From Henricia sp. BOLD:AAB3569 (Eukaryota; Echinodermata; Asteroidea; Spinulosida; Echinasteridae), in NCBI GenBank assembly GCA_037783545.1, contig JBBELK010000297.1:2232001-2296000 (forward strand): a DNA stretch of 64,000 bases, given 5' to 3'. Both the position numbers and the translations under genes were made by a program. Positions 55,192 to 64,000 of this stretch are shown here, piece after piece (the first letter of the stretch is position 1; every line of letters begins with the position of its first letter). The notes under the pieces are model-generated. The model was not told where the DNA came from. It did no database searches and saw only the letters and a program-made list of their open reading frames with translations.

Positions 55192-56134
55192 ACAGCTAGA
55201 ATCCCCCATCCACATTTTTTAAGTTTTTCTGTTTATCATGGAGGTGTATGTGTCTACAACACCATCACAACTTGTTTTTCACAAAAAAATAGACAGGCTT
55301 TTGCTTAAAACGCAAAGCAGTTCCGACCCTCTTCACCCGAAATTCTGAAACGCTCGAGGTCACTTGGTTTGTTTATCAACAGGGTTTAGACGTCATCCTG
55401 AGAAACGTACAAAACGGCCTGTGCAGTACTGAATGGAAAATACACAAAGTAAATGTTTATCATGCCTGTTTTGTCCTTGTAATTCAAAATACAAACGTGA
55501 AAATCACTTCATGTAATATGACAACACTCTACTATTACCCGTTTTGTGAAAAAAAAACCGATGAAATTGTGCCTCACAATGAAGCTTTTTTGAAGTGAAT
55601 ACTGGTGCATTGCGACGGGTGGTTGTGTCACGGAACGAACGGCATTCACAGCGGTCTGTGTACAGCATGGAACGGTGCCTGCGGCCTACGTGTTTGAACA
55701 TCGGCCGGTACAAGTTAGAATGACGACTCATTTTTCTCTTGGTAATAGAAAAGAAAATCTTTCTGCTCTTTTTTTCATAGTGTCTGGTAAAACATACAAC
55801 CACGCAGCTACTGGGCATATCTCTGGCTTTTTGGACCAACAATTTTTCTAACAGAGACGGTTTTCCAAGTTTGTTTGCGTATAAACGTATAGAGCTAACA
55901 ATCGTGTTGACTTCTTTCTCAGGATTGCGTCACGGGGTCACGCGCATATCATGAATACCTAATGAGCGTTTCAGAAATCGCGAAAATCTCATTTCGAAAA
56001 AGCGCACTTTTGCTTGCAATTTATCCACTTAAAACCGACAATTAAAAAAAAATAATCCACGTCGGCAAGAGGGATGTTTGGACTATCGAAAAAGCCTAAC
56101 TGCTAGATTTTCCCTCAAGGGGGATTCTAGCTGT
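55192..56134. mobile_element. 943-bp non-autonomous element with TTAA target duplication
   Basis: ACAGCTAGAATCCCCC and GGGGGATTCTAGCTGT are perfect 16-bp inverted termini, each flanked by TTAA (55188-55191, 56135-56138). The TTAA target is shared by PiggyBac and Kolobok superfamilies. A 112-codon minus-strand ORF inside is not recognised and is probably chance. Confidence 0.75.
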
Positions 56135-56194
56135 TTAAGTAGTTCAGCATTCTATTATTTGTATAACATCCGCAAAATTCTGAAATTGTTAAGT

Positions 56195-56757
56195 CTGTGG
56201 AGGCTTTAGTACATGCCCTTATTACCAGTAAGTTAGACTATTGTAATAGGCCTACATGTAGTCTACTGTATGGACTCCCTAACAAACAAATTTTCAAGCT
56301 ACAGAGAATTTAGAATGCGGCTGCCAAACTTGTCACAGGTCTGTCACATTATTGCCCTCTTACACCTGTTCTACAGAACCTTCATTGGCTGCCAGTACAT
56401 TTAGTTCATCGTATTAATTTTAAGATATTACTTTTGACTTTTAAGTGTTTGCACTTAAAAGTGCAAACAGGCCTCAGGTAACGGATGCTAATGATCCTAG
56501 GAAGCATCCGATGTAAATCTAGACTGGGAGATTGTTCAATTCAGTCTGCCACACCTAAACTGTCGAACAAGCTACCCAGTGAAATCCTGAAAATGACGTT
56601 TTAAAAACGTTTAAACAGAAAGTGAAAATGTACATTTTTAAACAGGCTTTTAACTGAAAGTAGTTGTGTAAATGATGCACTTCTTTAAGTTGTATAACTG
56701 GTTAACTATGAACATATTCATATGAAATATGCGCTATATCAGTTTAATTATTAATAT
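56195..56757 (+). pseudogene. 3' fragment of a CR1/L2-type LINE
   Basis: The plus strand reads TSKLDYCN...LLYGLPNKQIFKLQRI and NAAAKLVTGLSHYCPLTPVL, then NLHWLPVHLVHRINFKILLL. This is the C-terminal arm of CR1/L2-type ORF2. It ends with a GCGCTATATCAGTTTAATTATTAAT tail typical of L2-like 3' ends. It is 5'-truncated and decayed, and lies antisense in a TPX2 intron. Confidence 0.75.
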
Positions 56758-56897
56758 TATAGTTCACTGTATTTTTACAAACTTCTAATCTGAACAAGGA
56801 TTAATAATTTAAGAATAATGCATTTCTTTTTTTGAAAATTATATTAAAACTTGCTAATTTTACATGCTTTTCATAAAATGGAAATATTTTTCTTCAC

Positions 56898-57054
56898 CTC
56901 TTCATTTCAGCAACTTCCTGTTCTTCTTTCTCTGCGTGACTGATTGTGGGACGATGTCGATTGCGAGACTCTAGGCATGGGGCGATTGGCTGGGTCAGCT
57001 TGCGCTTGTTGGGTTTGTCGTTCCAAGGCTCTGGTCCCGAAACGGCCGTAAAAT
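56898..57054 (-). CDS. TPX2: TPX2, first exon seen
   Basis: 157 nt between acceptor ATTTTGCAG and donor AG|GTGAAG. It reads FTAVSGPEPWNDKPNKRKLT, then QPIAPCLESRNRHRPTIS and EKEEQEVAEMK, a basic region followed by a charged helix. This parallels the vertebrate stretch before YKFKARELDPR (TPVLQTKHRARAV...AELEAEELEKLQ). It leaves two nucleotides (AG) that combine with the first G of the next exon to give an arginine, so the two exons splice in frame. Upstream exons lie beyond the LINE at 57.1 kb and outside the window. Confidence 0.82.
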
Positions 57055-57116
57055 CTGCAAAATTTATTTTACGATAGAGAAATTGTGATGTTTTACCCTA
57101 CTCACAATTAGTTAAA

Positions 57117-57440
57117 TTGGAAAGCTTGTGCCTCGCCGCACAGGAAAAACATAACATCCGGGACATTGCCATCTCCTCAGTAATCCACAGGCGATCCGAA
57201 AACAACAAGGAGTACAAAAAAATCGTCATGGTAAATAAGCAGCCTAACGATATCTGTCAATCGCACCAGTGGAAGTTCATTAACAACGATAACATTAATC
57301 ACCGATATCTTGCATCCGATGGAGTTCATCTCAATCGGACCGGCATTACAACATTTGCTCGTAACATCATAAGACACCTCAGGGGCCATCCGCCAATCAT
57401 CACAAACTACGACAACGTTGAACACGCAACCAGGTGTAGC
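57117..57440 (+). pseudogene. LINE 2 ORF1 end: SGNH/esterase-like domain
   Basis: IRDIAISSVIHRRSENN, NDICQSHQWKFINND and SDGVHLNRTGITTFARNIIR carry the block with D-G-V-H-L-N-x-x-G that marks the catalytic D/H end of the esterase domain found in CR1-type ORF1 proteins. The N-terminal part is missing (5' truncation or deletion). The frame runs on past 57480 into endonuclease sequence in another frame, showing that the bulk of ORF1/ORF2 between them has been deleted. Confidence 0.6.
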
Positions 57441-57479
57441 GCTGGTGTAACCAGAGACGTCCTGTACTTATTGCGTCAA

Positions 57480-58148
57480 TATATAGACCGCCATCAAGTC
57501 CAGTTGATATATTTGATAAACTCGATCGTATGCTTGATAAGGCTACACACGAATTTCATGATGTTGTTATTCTTGGTGATTTTAATTGTGACATGTCTGA
57601 CCAATGCAGTACACGTACTTCAAATCTATTGGTGACATATCTCGATTTTTATCAGTTATCCTAACTTATACAAGATGCCACACGGGTTACTGAAACCACA
57701 CAAACGCTTATTGATCTTGTGATATGCACCAAACCTGAGAGTATCTGTGAAAGTGGCGTTCTAGAAACATTAATAAGCGATCATTATCTTGTGTACGGTA
57801 TACATGAGTGGAGTAGATCGAATTATCATTGCAAAAATAATAGTACTATTAACTTTAGATGTTTTAATAATATAGATAATGATACCTTTAAGAGTGATTT
57901 ATCAAATACTCCTTGGCAATTAGTATTCGAGTGTGATGACATTGACGAGGCCTGGTCTTTATGGCACTCATTATTCATGACTATCATTGATTATCATATT
58001 CCATTAAAATCTAAACGTATTCGTAATAATTCTCTGCCTTGGTTAGATAGCGAAATAATTACTCTTATGAGACGGCGCGATCGAGCACACGAACTTGCTA
58101 AACGCTCACGATTACCTGAAGACTGGGATACTTACAAGAAATTACGTA
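57480..58148 (+). pseudogene. LINE 2 ORF2: endonuclease C-terminal part and linker
   Basis: RPPSSPVDIFDKLDRML, VVILGDFNCDMSDQC (GDFN) and LIDLVICT, then ISDHYLVYG (SDH) are the last endonuclease motifs. The linker (LPWLDSEIITLMRRRDRAHE, then DTYKKLR) follows. An in-frame stop and a frame change lie near 57660-57720. At KKLR the foldback begins; the LINE frame resumes in phase at 62624. Confidence 0.75.
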
Positions 58149-59220
58149 TAGTCCATGGGCCAGAGGGGCCCACCGTGCACCCCCCCCTAGAATTGACGAA
58201 ACAACATTTTTCTAGTAGGTTTGCATCTGTACTTCATTTTAACACTTGTTAACATTCGATTAGCTGGGACTCACTACTCGAATTTGGATGTTACATGAAC
58301 CCCCAAGCCCAAGACTTTTGACGGCCAACTTAGGGTTAGGGGAAATTCAAATACTCTTTGTTCCGTCAAATAGAGATACAAGTTACCCCTCAAAATGTAG
58401 GTCTTGGTGAGCTCTACACAGTGGTATATGACTCATGTCTTTTAATTTAGTACGCAGGTCAACAGAGGTCAAAAGGTAAATTTTAAAGGGAGTTGGGCAA
58501 AATTTGGTAATCCTCGCCATTACACAAAAATTTACACGTACGTGCACCCTCCTAGAAATGACGAAACAACATTTTTCTAGTAGGTTTGCATCTGTACTTC
58601 ATTTTAAGACATGTTAACACGAGATTAACCGAGACTTACTAGTTGATTTTGGATGTTACATGAACCCTAAAGCCCAAGACTTGACGGCCATTTAAGGGTT
58701 AGGGGAAATTCAAATATCCATTGTTCTGTCAATAATTGTCGTAGAGATACAAGTTACCCCTCAAAATGTAGGTATTGGTGAGTTCTACACAGGGGTACAT
58801 GATTTATGTCTTTTAATTTAGTAAGTAGGTCAACAGAGGTCAAAAGGTCAATTTTAAAGGGAGTTTCGCTAAATTTGGTAATCCTCGCCATTCAACAAAC
58901 GTGTAAATTAATAAAGTTTTACTACCTTATTTATACATGATATTATTCTGTCTCAACGTATTTTATTCGCCATATAAATACAGGTTAATTTGATTATAGT
59001 GGTAGAAAGGCTTTCTGCCACAACGTGGGAAATAGGTGGGTCAATTAAACACCAAAAATACCCCAACATAAAACAAAAATCATTGTCGAAGGGGTGGAGA
59101 CAATGACTTCTCTAATATAACTACTGATGTCAAATATAGCTAATTTTATTATTCATTAATGTATATAACATGATACTGTGGCAAGACTGCCTGCACCAGC
59201 CACCATATGAGCCGCTAAGG

Positions 59221-59221
<1 letters not shown>

Positions 59222-59257
<36 letters not shown>
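59222..59257 (+). repeat. Poly-G run, 36 bases
   Basis: An uninterrupted G homopolymer in the left foldback arm. The matching place in the right arm (near 61500) has no such run. Length may be unreliable. Confidence 0.8.
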
Positions 59258-59260
<3 letters not shown>

Positions 59261-59376
59261 TCTGCCAAAATTGCCTCCCTGACAACCTGCACTTCTAGGG
59301 CTGTTTTTAAGACATGGGATTCAAAAAGTCTGGTCAGGCACATGCAGGTTTAATCAGGATAAAAAACCTAACAAAC

Positions 59377-61375
59377 TTGGCCATCCCGGTTCAGCCCAAA
59401 GCCATCCAAGCCAAGCTCAATGCCCTCCCAGCTATGCCCAAACCCCAAAACCCCAGCCCAAAGCCATCCCGGCCCAGCCTGATGCCATTCCGGCCCAGCC
59501 TGAAGTCATCAAGCCCCAGCCCAATGCCCTCCCAGCAAAAACATGAAGTCCAAAAGCCCAGCCTGAAGCCCCAAAGCCGGGTTGGCTTCGGGCTGGGCTG
59601 GGATGGCATAGGGCTGGGGTTTTGGGGTTTGGGCTGAGCTGGGAGAGTATTAGGCTTGGCTGAGATGGCTTCGGGCTTGGCTGGAATGGCTTCAGATTGG
59701 GCCGGGATGGCTTCAGACTGGGCCGGGATCTTCGGGCTGGGCTGGCATGGTTTCGGGCTAGACAGGGATGGCTTCGGGCTGGGTTGGGATGGCTTATAGC
59801 TGGGCTGGGATGGCGTCGGGCTGGAGTTTTGGGGTTTGGGCGTAGCTGGGAGGGCATTGGGCTTGGCTGGGATGGCTTCGGGCTAGACAGGGATGGCTTC
59901 GGGCTGGGTTGGGATGGTTTAGAGCTAGGCTGGGATGGCTTCGGGCTGGGGTTTTGGGGTTTGGGCGTAGCTGGGAGGACATTGGGCTTGGATGGGATGG
60001 CTTCGAGCTGGGCCAGGATGGCTTCAGGTTGGGCCGGGATGTCTTCAGACTGGGCTGGGATGGCCTCGGGCTGGGCTGGGATGGCCTCGGGCTGCGCTGG
60101 GAGGGCCACGGGCTGGGCTGGGATGGCCACGGGCTGGGCTGGGATGGCCTCGGGCTGCGCTGGGAGGGCCACGGGCTGGGCTGGGATGGCCACGGGCTGG
60201 GCTGGGATGGCCTCGGGCTGGGCTGGGATGGCCTCGGGCTGCGCTGGGAGGGCCACGGGCTGGGCTGGGATGGCCACGGGCTGGGCTGGGATGGCCTCGG
60301 GCTGGGCTGGGAGGGCCTCGGGCTGCGCTGGGAGGGCCACGGGCTGGGCTGGGATGGCCACGGGCTGGGCTGGGAGATCCTCGGGCTGGGCTAGAATTGC
60401 TTAAGTTGGGCCGGGATGGCTTCGGGCTGGGGTTTGGGGGTTTGAGCTAAGCTGGGAGGGCATTGGGCTTGGCTGGGAGGGCATTGGGCTTGGCTGAGAT
60501 GGCTTCAGGCTGGGCTAGAATGGCTTCCCTTGGGCCGGGATGGCTTCAGACTGGGCCAGGATGGCTTCGGGCTGAGGTTTTGGGGTTGGGATGAGCTGGG
60601 AGAGCGTTGAGCTTGACTGAGATGTCTTTGGGCTGGGCCAGTATGGCTTCAGATTGGGCCTGGATGGCTTGAGGTTGGGCCGGGATGGCTTCAGACTGGG
60701 CTGGGATGGCTTCGGGCTGGGTCAGGATGGCTTCAGGCTGGGCCGGGATGGCTTCGGGCTTGGCTGGTATGGTTTCTAGCTAGACAGGGATGGCTTCAGG
60801 CTGGGTTGGGATGGCTTATAGCTGGGCTGGGATGGCGTCGGGCTGGGGTTTTGGGGTTTGAGCGTAGCTGGGAGGGCATTGGGCTTGGCTGGGATGGTTT
60901 CGGGCTGAGCCAAGATGGCTTCGGGTTGGGCCGGGATGGCTACGGCCTGGGCGGGATGGCTTCGGGCTGGGCCGGGATGGCTTCGGGCTGGGACGGGATG
61001 GCTTCGGGCTGGGACGGGATGGCTTCGGGCTGGGACGGGATGGCTTCGGGCTGGGACGGGATGGCTTCGGGCTGGGACGGGATGGCTTCGGGCTGGGACG
61101 GGATGGCTTAAGGCTGGGCCGGGATGGTTTTGGGCTCGGCTAGTATGGCTTCGGGCTAAACCGGGATGGTTTCTGGCTGAAACGGGATGGCTTTGATGGC
61201 TTCAGGCTAGGCTTTGATGGCTTCAGGCTTGCCTGGCATGGCTTCGGGCTGGGCTGGGATGTCTTTAGGCTGGGGTTTTCGGGTTTGGGCATAGCTGGGA
61301 TGGCATTGAACTTGGCTGGGATGGCTTCGGGCTGGGCTAGGATGGCTTAGAGCTGGGCTGGGATGGCTTCATGCT
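59377..61375. repeat. 21-bp GC-rich minisatellite (GATGGCTTCGGGCTGGGCTGG)
   Basis: About 2 kb of units near 21 bp, alternating GATGGCYTCGGGCTGGGCTG and GGCCACGGGCTGGGCTGG versions. It is regular at 60040-60390 and 60955-61110, and looser elsewhere. Since 21 is a multiple of 3, all frames stay open, giving MASGWAG repeats on plus and AIPAQPE repeats on minus. These are almost certainly not proteins. Confidence 0.85.
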
Positions 61376-62560
61376 GAAGTTTGTTAGGTTTTTATCCTGA
61401 TTAAACCTGCATGGGCCTAACCAGACCTTTTGAATCCCATGTCTCAAATACAGCCCTAGAAGTGCAGGTTGTCGGGGAGGCAATTCTGGTAGAGTGGCCC
61501 ACCCTGCCTTAGCAGCTCATATGGTGGGTGGTGCAGCCAGTTTTGCCACAGTATCATGTTATACACATTATTGAACAATAGAATTAGCTATATCTGACAT
61601 CAGCAGTTATATTAGAGAAGTCATTGTCTCCACCCCATCCATGCCTGTAAGGTTTTTTTTATGTTGGGGTATTTTTGGTGCTATATTGACCCACCTATTT
61701 AATTCCCACGTTGTGGCAGAAAGCCTTTCTACCACTATAATCAAATTAACCTGTATTTATATGGCGAATAAAATACGTTGAGACAGAATAATATCATGTA
61801 TAAATACGGTAGTAAAACTTTATTAATTTACACGTACAGTTTTGTTGGATGGCGAGGATTACCAAATTTAGCGAAACTCCCTTTAAAATTGACATTTTGA
61901 CCTCTGTTGACCTACTTACTAATTTAAAAGACATAAATCATGTACCACTGTGTAGATCTCACCAATACCTACATTTTGAGGGGTAACTTGTATCTCTACG
62001 ACAATTTTTGACAGAACAATGGATATTTGAATTTCCCCTAACCCTAAAATGGCCGTCAAGTCTTGGGCTTTAGGGTTCATGTAACATCCAAAATCAACTA
62101 GTAAGTCTCGGTTAATCTCGTGTTAACATGTCTTAAAATGAAGTACAGATGCAAACCTACTAGAAAAATGTTGTTTCGTCATTTCTAGGAGGGTGCACGT
62201 ACGTGTAAATTTTTGTTTAATGGCGAGGATTACCAAATTTTGCGCAACTCCCTTTAAAATTTACCTTTTGACCTCTGTTGACCTGCGTACTGAATTAAAA
62301 GACATGAGTCATATACCACTGTGTAGAGCTCACCAAGACCTACATTTTGAGGGGTAACTTGTATCTCTACGACAATTTTTGACGGAACAAAGAGTATTTG
62401 AATTTCCCCTAACCCTAAGTTGGCCGTCAAAAGTCTTGGGCTTGAGGGTTCATGTAACATCCAAATTCGAGTAGTGAGTCCCAGCTAATCGAATGTTAAC
62501 AAGTGTTAAAATGAAGTACAGATGCAAACCTACTAGAAAAATGTTGTTTCGTCAATTCTA

Positions 62561-62590
<30 letters not shown>
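62561..62590 (+). repeat. Poly-G run, 30 bases
   Basis: At the equivalent point of the left arm (58180-58187) only eight C residues are present, so the run has expanded in one arm or is an assembly artefact. Confidence 0.8.
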
Positions 62591-62591
<1 letters not shown>

Positions 62592-62621
62592 GCACGGTGG
62601 GCCCCTCTGGCCCATGGACTA

Positions 62622-64000
62622 GTAATGCTGTTACTAAATGTATTCGTGATAGGAAAGGCAGTTATTACACTTCCACCATTGAATCTAACAAAGGCAATTC
62701 ATCTGTTCTTTGGAAGAAACTTAAGCAGTTACTTCCGAAAAAGCAGAGTGTTGTTCCACATAGTGTTGTCTCTTCCAACGGGGAAACATTAGATAATCCT
62801 AAGGACATTGGTAATGCTTTTAATAATCACTTTGCTACTGTTGGTGAACGCCTAGTTTGTAAAGCTCAGCATCACAAGGGTGACAAAATGTCTCATCCAG
62901 TCAGTAACATCCCAGCTACTGATAATTCTGAGCAATATGTGTTTCCTAATGTGACCGAGGAATTTGTTCGTAAAGAAATCGTATCAATGTGTAATAATAA
63001 AGCCACAGGTTCCGATGGTATAAGTGTTACTCTTTTGAAACTCGCATGTCCATACATTTTAAACTCATTAACCTATGTTTTAAACTTATCTATAAACAAA
63101 GGTACATTTCCCGATGCATGGAAGCACGCTACAGTAACCCCCATTCATAAAGGAGGTGATAAGCATGATGTTAATAACTATCGACCAATCTCTATCTTAC
63201 TAATTATCTCTAAGATACTGGAGCGTGCAGTCCATACTTCATTGTATTCTTTCCTAGATGACCATAATATGATCCCTGAATGCCAATCTGGTTTTCGACC
63301 AATGCACTCTACAGAAAGCACCTTACATGATCTAACTTATACATGCTTACGAGCTATAGACGGTGGTCACATAACGGGATTAGTTTTTATTGATTTTAGT
63401 AAGGCGTTTGATTGCATTAGCCACAACATTTTACTGAAAAAGCTGGAAGCCATGAACATGTCCTGTAACGCTCTTGACTGGTTTTCGTCATATCTTTGTA
63501 CTCGAAACCAGTCTGTGAACATCAAAGGGTGTAAATCTACCAGTCTGCCTCTTAACATTGGAGTCCCGCAAGGCTCTATTCTGGGCCCACTTTTATTTCT
63601 TGTTTTTACTAGTGATTTTGTTGTGTACATCCCAAGAAATTGCAACCTGTTTATGTACGCCGATGACTCGACACTTACATGCTGCGCAGACAATGTGCAA
63701 GATTTAGAAACAAATTTAAATGTTGCCCTATCTAATGTACATGATTGGTCAGTTAGCAACAAGTTAATCATAAACGCAGCTAAAACGAAAAGTATGCTTA
63801 TCGGGTCTAAACAGAAAGTTGCCAATGCCAATCTTGCCCTAATTCTTAATGGAGCCCCAATTAACCAGGTTAACTCTTTTAAATGTTTAGGTGTTATTAT
63901 TGACAGTAATTTGCGATGGACTCCACACGTTGAGCATGCCATAAAATCAGTTTCCTCCAAGTTGGCCATGTTAAAGCGTATCTGCCATTGCGTAAACAAG
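62622..64000 (+). CDS. LINE 2 reverse transcriptase, open to window end
   Basis: No stop occurs from 62624 to the last base, about 459 codons. Motifs in order: WKKLKQLLPKKQ, NNHFATVGE, NNKATGSDGISV, VTPIHKGGDKHDVNNYRPIS, GFRPMHSTESTL, FIDFSKAFDCISH, GVPQGSILGPLLFLVF, MYADDSTL (catalytic Y-A-D-D) and KCLGVIIDSNLRW. This is a CR1/Jockey-group reverse transcriptase with its palm and thumb apparently intact. The C-terminal arm lies beyond the window. Minus-strand ORFs here are shadows. Confidence 0.88.

Larger units (their letters stand above)
54323..56897 (-). other. TPX2 intron of 2.6 kb, filled with mobile DNA
   Basis: Between the two TPX2 exons lie a short single end of the 58-62 kb foldback family (CTGCATTTCTAGGGCTGTTTTT, near 55119), a TTAA-flanked element (55192-56134) and a LINE tail (56195-56757). 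54,330-55,100 shows nothing recognisable. Confidence 0.6.
58149..62621. mobile_element. 4.47-kb foldback transposon with 1.2-kb inverted arms and a 21-bp minisatellite core
   Basis: The ends TAGTCCATGGGCCAGAGGGG and CCCCTCTGGCCCATGGACTA are perfect inverted repeats. GTA lies on both sides (58146-58148, 62622-62624), and the LINE reading frame continues exactly across one GTA, so the empty site is certain. Each arm (58149 to about 59376; about 61376 to 62621) holds two tandem copies of a unit of about 350 bp (GACGAAACAACATTTTTCTA). The core is a GGCTGGG minisatellite. No transposase is encoded. Confidence 0.88.
57110..64000 (+). mobile_element. CR1-like LINE 2, internally deleted and split by a foldback; runs off the window
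   Basis: Plus-strand order: an SGNH/esterase-like end (57117-57440), the C-terminal part of the endonuclease (57480 on), a linker, a foldback insertion (58149-62621), then the reverse transcriptase, open to the window end. It lies next to the TPX2 exon at 56898-57054, opposite in orientation, probably in a TPX2 intron. Confidence 0.8.

Noticed and set aside
59314-61196. Proline- or glycine-rich repeat proteins (AIPAQPE, MASGWAG) up to 309 codons
   Set aside because: Translation of the 21-bp minisatellite in a foldback core; open in several frames on both strands.
63367-63999. 210-residue minus-strand ORF at the window end
   Set aside because: Antisense shadow of the LINE reverse transcriptase.

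Overview
The window looks like a transposon-rich stretch of a marine invertebrate animal genome. Pointers are spliced host exons with good GT/AG borders, a TPX2 gene, tRNA-derived SINEs, CR1/L2-type LINEs, Ty3/gypsy elements, a tyrosine-recombinase gene, and frequent ACATGTA words. A deuterostome (echinoderm, lancelet or hemichordate) would fit, but the sequence alone does not settle this. There is no bacterial gene layout and no CRISPR array.

Layout. 1-9 kb: gene-poor, with SINEs, several small inverted-repeat elements, one old Ty3/gypsy fossil (4.1-6.0 kb), a possible first exon at 7.46 kb and a coiled-coil exon candidate at 9.0 kb. 9.2-12.5 kb: a local tandem duplication carrying two copies of an exon that reads like a spectrin repeat. 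13.0-15.2 kb and 33.0-36.4 kb: two direct copies of one duplicated segment. The first carries a C2H2-type zinc-finger exon; the second carries a solo LTR at a site that is still empty in the first. Between them sits Ty3/gypsy element 1 (15.9-31.9 kb, minus strand). It was itself hit by three younger elements: a TIR transposon in its 3' LTR, a 4.75-kb TIR transposon in gag, and a 5.1-kb LINE in its 5' LTR. Small exons on both sides of element 1 have compatible phases, so it appears to lie in an intron of an unidentified minus-strand gene.

36.5-39.2 kb: a 17-copy 13-bp minisatellite, a 705-bp TIR element and a foldback built from an iterated CAACTCGACCGTT motif. 39.3-49.4 kb: Ty3/gypsy element 2 (minus strand), which looks nearly whole and young, with 1-kb LTRs, a tRNA-Leu primer site, gag and pol. 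It also has an accessory region between pol and the 3' LTR with zinc-finger and proline-rich coding pieces, now split by a DNA transposon. 49.4-51.5 kb: a tyrosine recombinase gene followed by two 98-bp direct repeats that enclose a small opposite-strand ORF.

53.2-57.1 kb: three exons of the host mitotic spindle gene TPX2 on the minus strand, with matching splice phases. Its introns hold a foldback, a TTAA-flanked element and a LINE tail. 57.1-64.0 kb: a CR1-like LINE (plus strand, open to the window end), split in its ORF2 by a 4.47-kb foldback transposon. That foldback has about 1.2-kb inverted arms, a 21-bp minisatellite core and an exact 3-bp target duplication.

Most of the DNA is therefore a record of nested insertions. 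The host content is TPX2, a possible spectrin-repeat gene, and unidentified multi-exon material on the minus strand.
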